Positions 37,426-50,286 of a stretch of DNA of 64,000 nt are shown in pieces; within the stretch, counting starts at the first letter, position 1, and each line of letters begins with the position of its first letter. The notes beneath the pieces are model-generated. The model had not been told where the DNA came from, made no database searches, and saw nothing but the letters and a program-made list of their open reading frames with translations. Made by a program: the position numbers and the translations under genes. This DNA is from Metarhizium brunneum (Eukaryota; Ascomycota; Sordariomycetes; Hypocreales; Clavicipitaceae), in assembly GCF_013426205.1 (NCBI RefSeq), contig NC_089423.1:6324001-6388000 (forward strand), read 5' to 3'.

Positions 37426-38761
37426 GGCTGCGAATAGAGCTGAATCTTGGCATAAGAATGTAGAAGATGATGTAGTTGGATGGTTTAGAACATCAACTGC
37501 GAATCTGAAAGGCGGGATGTAGCAAATTTATATTTTTCACGACGTGCTGCCGCTCCACGGTCATGGAAACGAGACGTATGCCCGAGACTGGCTCCTTCTC
37601 GGACTCAATCTCGCGCATCGCCCGAATCAGTCGAGATGCATGTCTAGTTGCTTCAACTACTGAGATGGCTGAGAGGATAAGAGCGGGAGTCAGCAAATAG
37701 TGGCACTGCCATAGGCGCATATATGATGTTTACGACATGCCGCAGCGCCACAGAGGTGAGAGGCAAGCTGAAGAGGGGACTCACCCGCAAATGTGCTGAA
37801 ACCAAAGTCGCACGACGCCCTCTGCAAGCGGTCCAAGAGAGTCTGGTTCTTCACTCTGAGATGGTTGAGCCGAACCCCAAGCCGTGTGTAGTGCCTGATG
37901 GCCGAGGTTGGTAGCATTGGCCAATGCCTGCCTGCGATGCTTCTAGTGTCTCGGCTTGACTTGATAAGCGTAAATGTCCGGTCTTGCCGCGACGTGGCAG
38001 ATGTTGACAGCTCAACATATATCGGTGATCCCCCGCCCATACCATCCGGCCGATATGCAACCCACCGTCGTATTTGTTTCTCCGCGATTACCAGATCCAG
38101 GCTCTTGCAGCTGTCTTTGCAAGCGGGAATTCCACACAGATGTTGTCACATGCGGGGTTGCGTTGGGGCAAGTTGGCAAGAGATAGATGGCCAAAACCTC
38201 CAGGAAAATCATCGTCACAAACCTCAAGTTTGTGACGGGTCATTTATCGCGTGACCGTCACACTTTGCAAACTGAATAAATGGCAATTGGGAAAGTTTTC
38301 ATATAGTTTAGCTATTGCAATATTTAGATATTACACAAATTTCCAAGGTTTTAATAGATACTATAGTTCGTTTTTATTAACTTACTTATGGCGTGGAATA
38401 ATCCTTGGCTTTGCAATATTGTTGTTTGCATCTGTTGGACCGGCCCGTTGCCCTGTCACAGATTATCGCCCCTGCAACCGTTCATGCGTTTGAACTCTGC
38501 ACTACTCTCATGGTCCATATATTCAAGGCTGACGTGAATCTTGCCCATGCCATCTTTCCCTTGTACAACCAATCGTGTGTCAGGCTTTCCCACCGCATCA
38601 ATGGGATCGACTCGTGCTACGCCTATGGGTGTGTCCAGGCTCCTCCCATGTCAGTCGGGTTGCTGAGCACAAGGTATATAATATACCAAGTCAACTCAAC
38701 AGGGCGGAAAGTATTGATATCAAATACACGATTGAAACAATCGTCTGATTCCCACGCGGGC
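37426..38761. other. intergenic region with AT-rich stretch
   Basis: This is the promoter side of the sulfatase. An AT-rich stretch runs from about 38270 to 38400. No convincing gene was seen. Confidence 0.45.
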
Positions 38762-39534
38762 TTATCCGTGGTCCCTGCATAGCGATCGACGAGACTTGCC
38801 CCTTTCATACTCTAGCAAGCGAAACAGCCGTTTGAGACGTTGCGTGTGTTCACGGTACTTGTGGAGTTCTTTGCGGTGGTCCGGTGCGGACAGGCCAACG
38901 GCCTCATGGATAATCTCGGTCAAGATAGGAGGCGAATTGAGCGTCGATGTTGACGAGGTATTCACAGCTGGATTGATGTGGGCAGTGCGCACCCTCGGAA
39001 TCTGCTGACAGGTCTCGTCGCGGACAAAGCAAGGCAGTAAATGCACTCATGCACTCCCATTTCCGCTCCCGGGATATCGTGAAGTCACTGATGGTGTTGG
39101 TTGCAAAAGAGTATGTAGTATGGGATTGGACTGTCTGCCTCGAGAGCCATGCCGGGGCTTTGGCATGCTGTTGCCTCGTTGCCTGGAGGAAGATTTGAGA
39201 TCATTTGACGGAAAGACCAATTGATGCCCCGCACCCAGTTTCTCGCTTACCATTCCCTCAAAGCAACTACGGAGTAACTTACCTGCTGCTCCATTAGACC
39301 AACCAGACTCTTTCTTCTAATCCTACACGCAAGTCTGGGAAGACGCGCATATAAACTGCCAATCGCTAATATCATCATTTCCGTCTCGCTCGAGCTTAAA
39401 GAGGAAGGCAAAGCCCTTCTTCCCCCCGGCTCGTGTGGACCGCGTGCCAACCGGCCTATGTACATGAGTATGTCAAAGTCCTCCCGATAATCAAGACAAG
39501 TATTGCAATTTAACTCTTCGGCATCACAGCTCAT
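38762..39534 (-). CDS. doubtful two-exon gene, unknown product
   Basis: I do not recognise this. Two minus-strand open blocks have protein-like composition and join in frame: 39534-39283 (MSCDAEELNCNTC.. to ..LVGLMEQQ) ends at a perfect donor GTAAGT, and 39004-38762 begins after TGTCAG (QIPRVRTAHINPAV.., then PPILTEIIHEAVGLS and an amphipathic helix KYREHTQRLKRLFRLLEYER). The joined product would be 164 aa, but the implied 278-bp intron is long for this genome. The Cys-rich start and helical end recall pieces of fungal secondary-metabolism regulators, and it diverges from the ABC transporter; both are weak hints. It may be a gene remnant or chance. Confidence 0.28.
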
Positions 39535-39850
39535 CCTAGCAGAAGCAGCGCCAGGCAAGCTGCCTTGGCCAACTATGAACGAATCAGATTTTAATAACGC
39601 AACGAGTGGGCCTGGCCATCACAGCCGCATTCACATAAGTTTAAACGGGACTTCTACATAAGAATGTAGCTGCACCGCCCGGTTATCAATCAGCAGAGGC
39701 ACCGGACGCCTACCTCTCTTCTCAGTTCACAAAAGTCTATCCAGTCAACAGTACAGCACTCTTCGTAATGCAAGCGAAACACACATCATTCAAACCCTTA
39801 CTGTGCTTGAGACTGTACTGCTCACCAACACGGTCGCCAACTACCCAGTT

Positions 39851-42800
39851 ATGGAGCCTGTTTCCCAACATACCTACACAATCCCAAATTCGCGTCGTCT
39901 GGACCATCTGAAAAGCACAATTGCATGCCGCGAGCCACTAAGGTGTAATGCTGAGGGATGGAGCTTCCTACATCCTGCCAGTCTCGGCCTTGCACCGCGT
40001 TTTATTGACATGCTTGCACTGCTGGTAGCAATATTCGGCATGTTCATTGGCATCCTGCCAATATGGACTTTTGTTCGCCGAAGAGCCAATGGAGAGGTAG
40101 AGGCAAGGAGCTGGAAATACAGGACAAGTTTGGTCAGTGCGTGTCTTTGCGCTCAACGGCATCCCTCTCGGCCTCAATCCAGTCAATCGCCCCTGACACC
40201 TTTATTACATGTATAGGCTTGCGTCGCTTGCGTTGTCCCTGGCACTATTGTACAAATTGCTCGTCTGATCGCCGGCAATCCACATGCTTGGCTCAGCGAC
40301 CTCTGGGTATGGGCTTATACCCTTCTTGTCATGTCTCTTTTGGCAATGTTCGTCGTCCAGTATCTGGGGCCAAGTGGCCGCCAATGTAGAGCCGCCAAAG
40401 GAGCAGCCTTCTACTGGCTTATTCTCACCTTTCTTCTGGGGACAAAATTGCAATCAACCATTTCACATCATATGAACAAGCATCATATGTATTCCATTGC
40501 CGCTTTGTGTATAAGTTTTGTCTTCTCATGTGTCGAATGTGTCCTTGTCTGGTTTGTGCCAGATGGATACGCCGGCATGGGCCAAATAAACAACGTTGAC
40601 GTCCGCCCACGTGTGACATTGTGGTCCACTCTGACTTTTGCGTGGATGACACCCATGATGACCTTTGGCTATAGGAATCGTCTCACTGAGAATGACCTCT
40701 GGGAGCTAGCCGAGAGTGAGAATACAAGGGCTGCAGCCAAAACATTCCAAGACTCATGGAGTGTCGAGCTGGTCGGCAAAAGAGCCCCGTCGATATGGAA
40801 GACTCTCTTCCACGGTTTTGGACGAGCCTATGTGCAGGCAATACTCTTCAAGGTGTGGGCTGACATATTTTCACTCATGCAGCCACAGTTATTGCACTTC
40901 TTGATATCATTTGTCCAGTCTCGAGGCAATCTGACGAATGGAGTGACCCTTGCGCTGGCCATGTTTCTGGTCTCTGTCGTCCAGAGCCTCTGTCTCCATC
41001 AGTGCTTCCAGCGACTTTCTTACACCGGGGTCAAAGTGAAAGCGGCGCTTATTTCCACAATCTATGTGAAATCGCTCAGGTTGTCGAATGGTGCGCGTGC
41101 TTCCAAGTCCACAGGTGGCATTGTCAATCTGATGGCTGTAGATTCGCAGCGTCTTCAGGACTGTATTCAGTTTAGTCAGCATACTTGGTCCGCTCCGTTG
41201 CAAATAGTTCTCTCCGTGGTATCTTTATATCAACTGATGGGACCTAGCATGCTGGCCGGTCTTCCTTGGTACTCGTCATGATTCCTATTAACAAGACCAC
41301 TACCGTGGCCATCAAGGCTCTTCAGAAGCAGCAGATGAAAAACAAGGACGCGAGATCCAAGATTATCACAGAAGTAGTCCAGATGATGAAGAGCATCAAG
41401 CTTCTTGCGTGGGGTCCAGCCTTTATGGACAAGATCAGTCACATTCGTAATGACAAGGAGCTCGCAACACTTTGCAGGGTGGGCAAACTTCAAGCACTAT
41501 CTGGCTTCATCGGTGCGGCAGCCCCATTCATCCTTGCATGTGCAGCGTTCTCAGCATACGTCTTAGTCCAGGCCAGCCCGCTGACAACGGATGTTGTGTT
41601 CCCTGCCTTTGCATTATTCCATTTGTTGACGCCCCCCCTGGCTATCCTTCCCACGGCGATTTCTTCCGTTACGGAGGCAAGTGTTGCAGTAACTCGGCTA
41701 AGCGCCTTTATTACCGCTGATGAGGTCCAAGAGAACGCTGCTGTTCACAACGGCACGGTTACGCAAACCGGTGCAGAATCGGTTGCTATGCGCGAAGCAA
41801 CCTTCACATAGGACACACAACAGACCAACCCGGCTATTGAAGAAGTCAACTTCACGGCTCGTGCGGGTGAGCTCTGCTGCGTTGTTGGCCGCATTGGGAG
41901 TGGCAAGTCTGCGTTGATCCACGCCATTCTCGGCAGCCTTCACAAAGTAAAAGGTACAGTGGCGGTTCATGGTTCGGTAGCATATATGACACAAGACACA
42001 TGGCTACTGAATGCCACGATACGAGACGACATAACGTTTGGCCATGAATGGGACGCTGGGTTCTACGAGAACACTGTGAAGGCGTGTGAATTAGTCAGCG
42101 ACTTTGTCCAATTCCCAAACGGGGACCTGACTGAGGTTGGAGATCGAGGTATTATGTTGAGTGGCGGGCAGAAAGCGCGTCTATCCCTGGCCAGGGCAAT
42201 ATACTCTAGAGCAGATATATAATTGCTGGATGATCCTTTAGCGGCAGTGGACCAGCACGTCGCCAGACATCTGGTCGACAATGTAATTGGACGCCATGAC
42301 CTCCTTCAAGGAAGAACAAGAATTGTCGTCACGAACTCTGAGGCTGCCCTGGCCGAGTCAGACGCAGTTGTCTTGCTTCAGTCTGGCAGAATCGCGGAAA
42401 GGGGTACCGGCACACAAACCATGGAGGCGATGAGAGATTTCAACGATGTTGAAGGAAAGTTTGGTACCCTACATGATGAAGATAAAGTCAATATGTCTGC
42501 CGATGTGTCAAGCACCGGAAAGCTACAGGTTATAAGCAATATTCAGGGACTGACAACAATGCGCCAAGTGGCTTCCCAAGAGGCAGATCCGAGTACAGCT
42601 CACCGCGCAGACGATGAACGTCGCCGAGGTCTTCCAAGAAGACGCATTGACGTGGAATCCGAGCCAATCATACGCACAGAACGCTCAAAACAAGGCCTTG
42701 TGGGATGGAAGGTGTATGGTGATTACGCAAAGTCGAATGGTCTTGTCTTTGTCTGTCTATATGTTGTTGCTCTCATCGGCTCCCAAGCAGCTGAAATAGG

Positions 42801-45095
42801 TATGTGCATTTTTGCATGTGTTGTGTTGTTTCACTCTATAGGGAAAGAGCAAGTACAGTCGCTGTGTCAGGGCCATGGAGAGAGGAGAGAACTAAAAAGG
42901 CGCACTTATAAGCTGAGTATCGAGGATATTCGGTCAAGTGCCGCTATTGCTGGATCGTTTTGCTCCATAAACCTGATATTCGTCGTGACGCGCTAAGTTC
43001 TGTCGCTGATAACCAAACATGGAGTAATATCTGGCTCAAACACTGGAGCGAGACGAACAACGATATCGGGGAGAATCCGCAAGTCGCAAAGTTCATTGGT
43101 GTATATGTTGCATTTGGACGTGGTTCAGCTGTCCTTGTTTTTGTACAGAGTATGATACTTTGGTTGGCCTGCTCCATCAAGGTACGACGCGCACCAATGG
43201 TGTTTGAAACACTGACGCAGGAACTGCCCAGGCTAACAAACCGACAGGCCTCACGCACCCTCCATGAGCGGATGGTGTTTGCAGTTTTTAGATCTCCCAT
43301 GAGCTTCTTTGAGCAGACCCCAGCCGGTCAAATCCTGAGTCGATTCACTAGGACGTGGAAACCAAGACCGTGGCCACCTCATACTAGACACAGTAGACCT
43401 GTGTATCCATTTTCTTGCGTCATTTACAGCTGACGGGATGTCTTGTAGTGACATATATCGTATCGACGAGTCCCTTGCCAGACAGTTCAACGCGTTGTTT
43501 GTTAGTGCTGCGAGAGGTTTCTTTATTCTTGGCGTAATTGCCTTGGGAAGCCCACTCTTTGTGGTGTTCATCATCCCACTCGTGCTTTTATATACATACA
43601 TGCAGCGATATTACTTGGGAGCCAAGCGAGAACTCAAGCGCTTAGATAGCACGAGCCGCAGTCCCGTTTTTGCCCACTTTCAAGAGACCCTTGGGGGTGT
43701 TGCAACTATTTGTGCCTACGGAGCACAGGAACGATTTATCCGAGAAAATGAACGTCGAGTCGACGCAAACATGAATGCCTATATTCCGTCGATAAAAGCA
43801 AATCGGTGGTTGGGGTTTCGACTAGAATTTGTTGGGTCTGTCGTAATTCTACTAGCAGCCGGGTTCGCCGTTGCAGGCGTTGCCTTCAGATCTGGTCAGT
43901 CAGAAGGCATGGCCGGCTTGACGATATCATACGCTCTGTCAGTGCAGCTCCCCACCGGGTCCATTCGGAGATGCTCTGGATTATACTGACAGTCAGCAGA
44001 CAAATCACACAGTGCCTCGGCTCGCTAGTCCGAGCCACCGGGGAGGTTGAGACGAACATAGTATCTGTAGAGCGTGTCCTCGAATTCCCTGGCTTACCCA
44101 GCGAGGCTCCGGATGTTCTTGAGAGCCACCGGCCGCCAGGTAGCTGGCCAGCCCAGGGGGCCGTGAAGTTTGTCAATTATAGCACTCGCTATAGACCAGA
44201 ATTGGACCCGGTCCTCCGAAACATCAACCTTGACAAAAGAGCCAAGGAAAAGATTGGCATTGTCGGCCGCACTGGGGCTGGCAAAAGCTCGCTAGTACTG
44301 TCGCTCTTTCGAATCGTCGAACCGGCCTTGGGGAGCGTCCACATTGATGACCTCAATGCATCGAGTGTAGGACTCTTGGGCCTTCGGCGGCGAGTGTCGA
44401 TCATTCCTCAGGACTCTGCTCTGTTTGAAGGAACAATTCGGGACGATCTGGACCCAGACAAGGCCCATGACGATACTGAGCTTTGGGTCGCTCTTGGTAG
44501 GTGCGAAACCAGTCATTGAGTCGTTTGGCGACCTGGACTAATGTACCAAATTTACAGAACTTGCTCAACTGAAGGGGCACGTTGCCGGAATGTGTGGTGA
44601 CCTAGACGCGAAAGTATACGAAGGGGGTAAGATGGCAGGAACGTTGTGTCACCTCTTTCGCTTAATACTCACCGTTGACTGTACAGGTTCAAATCTTAGT
44701 CAAAGCCAGAAGCAGCTGATATCATTAGCCCGCGCACTGCTGAAGCCCTCGACTATCCTAGTGCTAGACGAAGCAACCGTGAGTATCGTATCCGTCTTGA
44801 CCGCTGTCGAAACTTCTTTTTATGCAGAAATCATGCTGTAAACTCCGAAGCTAATTGAATGTAGGCCGCGGTGGACGTTGGGACGGATATGATTATCCAG
44901 AAGACTCTTCGGGACAATGAATCTGGCCATCGCACCATCATTACAGTTGCGCACCGCATTCATACTGTCATCGACTCTGACCGCGTGGTGGTGCTTGATG
45001 ACGGCGAGATTATTGAAGCTGATACGCCGGCTGCTTTGATAGAGCAAAAGGGGGCCTTTTACCAGCTTGGTAGAGAGGCAGGTCTAGCAGAGTAG
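39851..45095 (+). pseudogene. ABC-C (MRP-type) transporter, disrupted
   Basis: Full ABC-C architecture is readable. The TMD0 start is at 39851 (MEPVSQHTYTIPN), with intron 40133-40216. TMD1 (TLWSTLTFAWMTPMM.., STGGIVNLMAVDSQRLQD) and NBD1 follow, with Walker A GRIGSGKSA, signature LSGGQKARLSLARA and LLDDPLAAVD. Next come TMD2 (MSFFEQTPAGQILSRFT, DIYRIDESLARQFN) and NBD2 (GRTGAGKSS, SIIPQDSALFEGTIRDDLDP, LVLDEAT, TIITVAHRIHTV), ending at 45095. It would be a membrane exporter of organic anions or glutathione conjugates. Lesions: a one-base loss near 41262-41268 in TMD1, TAG at 41809-41811 before NBD1 (where relatives have Trp), TAA at 42220-42222 just before Walker B, a foreign 200-bp segment at about 42797-43017 and a damaged donor at 43352. 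Normal introns remain (43181-43248; one near 43938-43998 with GTCAGT donor; three in NBD2). It cannot make a full-length protein as read, unless the assembly has errors. Confidence 0.85.
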
Positions 45096-47190
45096 TAAGC
45101 AACATTTAAGACGTCGGGCTTGAGTGCACAAATCATGTGGCGACCTGTTTCTGCCGTGTCGAGCAAAACCATGGATTAAACCGCCAGCATCAGCACGAGC
45201 GTAGTCCTCCCCCTTTGAGCTCTGGGGTTTGCCACTTAATTCACGATTGGGGCAGTGCAGCATAAATGATTCATTCTGCGACCGATTATGCTGGTGTCGT
45301 TCATTTTCAAGCCCAGACTATGACAATCAGCATGCGATGTGTAGAAAAGAAACTACAATTGCACCCGGTTCTAATAGATGCGCTAATCAAGGCGCATCTT
45401 GAATGCAAATCTGTGTAATTCTAGAAAACGCAGTTGGCAACGTCATTTGCGACTTTGTCCATCGTGGCGAAGTAAGGGTTCCGAGTTGCTCGGGTGAGTC
45501 ATTGAGTCATATGTCGGGCCTTGTAGAAGGTGTGAAGTAGCTTAAACCCTAATTACCTAGGTATATTGACAAGTTGCCGAAGGTTTCAAGAGTGACTGCC
45601 TAGTAACTAGAGGCTTAGTGACGGGCTTTGCTAAATTTTAGAAAAAGAAGGCTTCTAGAAGCCGTAGCGCAACGCTGCTTGATGACAACGCGGGCGAATC
45701 CCGCCTTCTCTGATTGAGAGCTTGGGAAGTAGTTAATAAAAGGGGCGGAAACCGCTAAAAAGCCACTTTAGCGATGCGGAATACCTCGGGGATGATGAAT
45801 AAACACACCAGACCCGACATGAACGTAGCCCCGAGAAAAGTGTCCATGGTAACAGGCGGTGGCTGTGCTGTTGAGATTTGTCACTTGACGAGGTTAGGTA
45901 GTCGGTGGAGAGTACACCGGAGCACCGGGAATAAATAAGTGAATGAGCATGGAAACAAAGCCACTTTATGGAGAAGTATGAAACTGAGTTCACCCATAAT
46001 CAGTATGGTCAGCGTAATGGCGCTTAAGCCATCTACAAGCGCGATCCACGGGGATCAAGACTTGACAGGTGAGAATGTGGGGTGACCAAAGACAAAATAA
46101 GACAGCATGACAAGATGGTTATGTTTTTCGCGGGATTTGCTAGAGTAGGAGCATATGCACAAGCAACGAAGGTCCTTGGACGGGTTTCTGGGATTGTTCG
46201 TCGTCAAAGGTGCTCCTAGCTTCCAAATGACGTAGCTTTCCTCTTGGCTTTTTGAACAGCCAGAGGAGAGACGTGTGTTGCAAACATCTGCCCCTCCCCC
46301 CCTGAAAGGCGGTTGTGCAACACACTGGTAGCAAACATGCAGTTTGGGCGCAAGATGGTTTGCCGTGCGACGAACAGGCCTTGGTTGTCTGAAGTGTATC
46401 AAGCCATTCCCCAAGGCTCACTCGGTATCGGGGGTCCCAGACACTGCATGTGCTATCGAATGCATGCCAAGCTTTGACACCAGACTGGAAAGTTCTGCCC
46501 TTGGTCTGTCACAAGAGCCCCGCGACGCTAATCAGGGGTCTGCGGCACCCGACGACAGCATGTTCACAGAGGACAGCAGCCCGACATGACATTCTGGCAT
46601 CAATGATGCAGCCTCTAGCGTCTTGGCAGGCCCCGGCTTCGCGTGTTGGCGTGGTATCCAGATCGAGTCCATTTGCAGTTTCCAGAATTCGCCATGGCCA
46701 GTGCAGGGCTGTGCATGGCGGGGGAAACAAGGGGGCAATGCATGAGTGTACGGAGTACCAAAGACCAGACACAGCCGACGGCAAAGGCGCAGGTACCGCA
46801 GCGCCAGGGAAGCCGTGGAAGTGGCCTCGCGCACGCCACACACTCTGTGAAGACCAGACCAGCCTCTTTGTTCTGTGGGCTGACCACGGTGGCTCAGAGG
46901 TGCCAGGCTGAATCCGGCTCCGCGCCTGGTGGACCCGGCCCGGGCGCCAACCCAAGCCAAAGCCTGGTGCAACTCCGGTCTGGTCAATGTTTGTGTGCCG
47001 AGTGTTCAAACAGCCAGGATGGATATATAAGATTGAGACGCAGCCAGCCAAGGAGGGAAAAGGTCAACCGGTAGGCAGCGACAAAAAAGACCGTCAAGCA
47101 CACTTGGCCCTGATCCCCTCACCCATCATCGCACCTGCCTTTGCCACTGCGCCAAGCCCAACCGACATCTACGAGGAAAGAGCCATCAAC
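45096..47190. other. 2-kb intergenic region, no gene
   Basis: It holds TACCTAGGTA at 45554-45563 and a tRNA-like fold remnant around 45645-45715 that fails tRNA criteria. TACGGAGTA lies at 46749-46757. It includes the promoter of the vWA gene. Confidence 0.5.
47024..47030 (+). promoter_or_regulatory. putative TATA box of the vWA gene
   Basis: TATATAA lies 160 bp upstream of the chosen ATG at 47191 in otherwise GC-rich DNA. Position and sequence fit a TATA element, but no transcription start is known. Confidence 0.4.
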
Positions 47191-48247
47191 ATGCGTCGCC
47201 TTTCGAGCGCCAGGGACAAGCTGTTCCGGTCTTCGTCCCGGACTTCATCCCAGTCCAAGAAATCCGAGAGCTCTCGTGGGCTGTCATCGAGCACCTCTGG
47301 TCCCTCATCGTACCGTAAGACAATCCCTCAGATGGTGAAGTAAAGCACACGCCTACTAACAAGAAGCAGCCGGGCCAAACAACTTCAGCGACGCCGCCCC
47401 GCCCGCCTACACACCTGCGTATCAACCCGCACCCGCGCCCGTATTTCTATCGCCACCCTCGCATGCACCCGTGCCCGTACCTTCACCTGTACCTGCACCC
47501 GCGCCCGCGCCTGCCGGTGTCTACGGAGGCGTCTCCGATGGCGACCGCTACGCCAACTTGGCCAATTTCGACACCATCTTGCTCATCGACGATTCTGGAT
47601 CCATGGCCGGCAGCCTCTGGAGAGAGGCGCAAGATGCCCTGAAATCCATCGCCGAGATTGTCACAATGTACGACGAGGACGGCATCGACATGTACTTTTT
47701 GAACCACAAGTCTAGCCAGACACCCAGCGACAGGTACAAGGCCAAGGGCGGTTACTACAACGTAGCCAGAAAAGACGTGATCGAGACGATTTTTGGCAAT
47801 GTCAGCCCTTACGGTGCCACCTACACGGGCAGAAGATTGGAACAAATCCTCCTCCCTTACATGAGAAAGTTGGCATCAGCCAACGACGTTGACGATGTCA
47901 AGCCCATCAACCTGATCGTCATCACCGACGGTGCACCCTCCGACAACCCTGAGCAGGCCATTCTGCAGGTTGCCAAAGCCCTCGATCAGCAGGCCGCGCC
48001 ATCCTACCAAGTCGGCATTCAGTTTTTCCAGATTGGCTCAGACAGCTCCGCCACCAGTGCGCTACAACAACTAGACGATGGCTTGGGTCGCTACGGCGTT
48101 CGGGATATAGTCGACACGGTGTCGTGTCAGTGGGAGGATGCAGGAAGGCACCGTGCCAAGAGGCTCACGGGTGACGCCATCCTGAAGGTTGTCTTGGGCG
48201 CCGTGGACAAGCGACTCGACGAGCATCGACTCACCAACAAGAAGTAG
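47191..48247 (+). CDS. von Willebrand factor A domain protein
   Basis: Two exons, 47191-47314 and 47370-48247, give 333 aa. The 55-bp intron has donor C|GTAAGA, branch CTAAC and acceptor AAGCAG|CC. Residues 1-45 are Ser/Arg-rich. Residues 50-92 are a Pro/Ala low-complexity stretch (PAPAPA-type), probably disordered. From about 107 a vWA domain begins with an intact MIDAS metal site DDSGS (D115, S117, S119), followed by the MIDAS Thr region (YGATYTGRRLEQ) and the VITDGAPSDNPEQA strand. Proteins of this layout are common and multi-copy in ascomycetes but mostly uncharacterised; the domain suggests metal-dependent protein binding. No signal peptide or membrane segment is seen, so it is probably cytoplasmic. 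A TATA box lies upstream. Confidence 0.88.
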
Positions 48248-50286
48248 GCGGCCATAGCTGTCGCTACCGGACGGGCCAGTTTGATATGCAAGTGTGGCCG
48301 AGGATGGATCTGCCGTTGATGGAGAGAGAGGCACTAAGCGTTATAAAAAGAAGACGCTCCAAGAAGGCCTCGTAGTCTGACGACACGGGATTAAGTTGAG
48401 CAATGGGCGGCGGAGAAGATTTGATATTGTTTAAAGCAAACAATCTGCCGATTTCATAAACTAATTCTATGTACTTTTTTTAAAAAAACCATTTGTAACT
48501 CCATGTCGGGTCCGTGAAAGCCGGCTTGTGGCATATTGTCATGTTGACGTGCATTTGTGTAGGGTGATTAATATTACCCCTAAGAAAATGCAATCGAGAA
48601 ACATGAGCAGGTCCATGATCATATATCCGGGAGCCGACGAGACTTGCTCGGCGTATTCATGGTGATTGAGATTCTCTTGCAGCCGTGAATATCGCAGTGT
48701 CAGCAGTCAAGAAATTGCCAAAATCGCAACCCTCATTAACAACATGAAACAACACTAGACTCTGGCACAGCCCTCACCTGCCAGCACGATACTCACCAGC
48801 CTCACATTTGCCAAAAGGGATAGATACTTCGAAGCTCGCGCCGGGTTGTGGGGGCGAGACTGGGAATCTTTATTCCACGGTACCAAACAGCGATTAGGCT
48901 GACGGGAAATTCCGGTGTAGGCTTCGGCGCGTCGTGAACCCCGACCGGCACCATGTCAGCCCTGACGACTGCATTCCGGCAGATGACAAGTACCAGACTG
49001 TTGACAACGACCAAGGCTATTATTAGACTGCGGAACAGTGGCCGCCAAGTCGCCTTGTTGGGGTGAGATGCCGCCGCGGATGAAATGTGGGTTTTCCGAT
49101 GGCGTGCTGAATATCCAATTGTATGTACATTGGGTAGGCCTCTTGCGTGCGCAACCTGACAGTTTCTCGGTATTTCCCCATCCTCGCTCGTTTCTTGAAT
49201 AGTGTGACAAGGGTTCAGTATGAGGGCTTGAATTCATCGAACAACAGTCTTTGGCGTTAAAGGTCCTTGGTTTACTCGAGGCCCAGATGGCCAGACAGCT
49301 TCCATTTATACAAGAAGTCAGTGACATCTCTATCTAGGTCTCGTGGTGGCCCTCGTGTCACCTCTGACCAATAAAGAGAGTCAATTGTTGCGCTTACAAA
49401 AGCCATCGTCACCTAAACGCCATCGCTTTAGCTGGGCAGCATCCTACGCGCACATGATGGATTTTCATGTCTGTCCCGACAGTTGTCGGGGTTGACGCTT
49501 GAGTCATGGAGCAAGGGCCAATCTCCGGCTTACAAATGTGCCCTTTTGGTCCCGGCACTCCTATTCGCAACACGTCGGAGATAACTTCCAAAGCCGAGGC
49601 TTCGCTTACGTTTATTGATACTGATGGTACCGAGTACTGGGCCCGTTTTAAGTTAATCGAGAAAGGTGTGAAGCGGACCCTTGTGGCTGTATAAATAAGC
49701 CGTCACTTGAACGGGCCCAAGGAGCCAAGGCGGCCCCAGCCGGGTCCGGCCCAAGGTGGGTCCGGGGTATTCTCACGCCGGCACTGCGCCTGGCGGCTAT
49801 CCACGTCGGTGGGCAGCGCCGGCGCAAAAGTATGTATATGCAGACACGGCATTCGTATAGCCCAGGGACAGTTGAACAGACATTTGCCATTTCATGCGGG
49901 CCGCACATCGAATTCCTGTCTGGGAAACTATTCTGCGTCGCAGTGGCGCGTAAGTTGCCCGTCGCCGAGTTTATTGCCCTCCCCCACCTTGTGTACCTAT
50001 TGTCCTGGGCTTTGATTTGCCGCGTAAAAGGGGTGTGTGCTTGGGAACGGCCTCGGCCACAGTCACCACATAAGTAGGGGCCTTTCCAGAATCTTTCTTC
50101 TTTCTTCTTATAGGCCCGGATCTCCGATTGGGCCGTGGAAAGGCATCCCGGCACTTCAACCTGCTTCCTCTTGCAATGTGTCCATTCTCATGTGATTACT
50201 ATTCAACCCCAGTTGAGTAATGCAAGACTTAAAGAGAGCAGAGAGACATGTCGAAATCCCTTCACACTCGGTAGGGAGATAGGACA
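48248..50286. other. 2-kb intergenic region, no firm gene
   Basis: Only short frames. A minus-strand frame at 48802-49014 starts with a hydrophobic stretch (NSLVLVICRNAVV) but lacks a partner exon or domain. No repeats or RNA genes were recognised. Confidence 0.45.

Noticed and set aside
45645..45715. tRNA-like fold with AGAAGGC/GCCTTCT ends and a GCGGG..CCCGC arm
   Set aside because: The T loop lacks TTC, the length is too short and no A box is present; at most a decayed tRNA fragment.
48802..49014. 70-codon minus-strand frame with hydrophobic start
   Set aside because: Could be a membrane-protein fragment but there is no homology I can name and no further exon.
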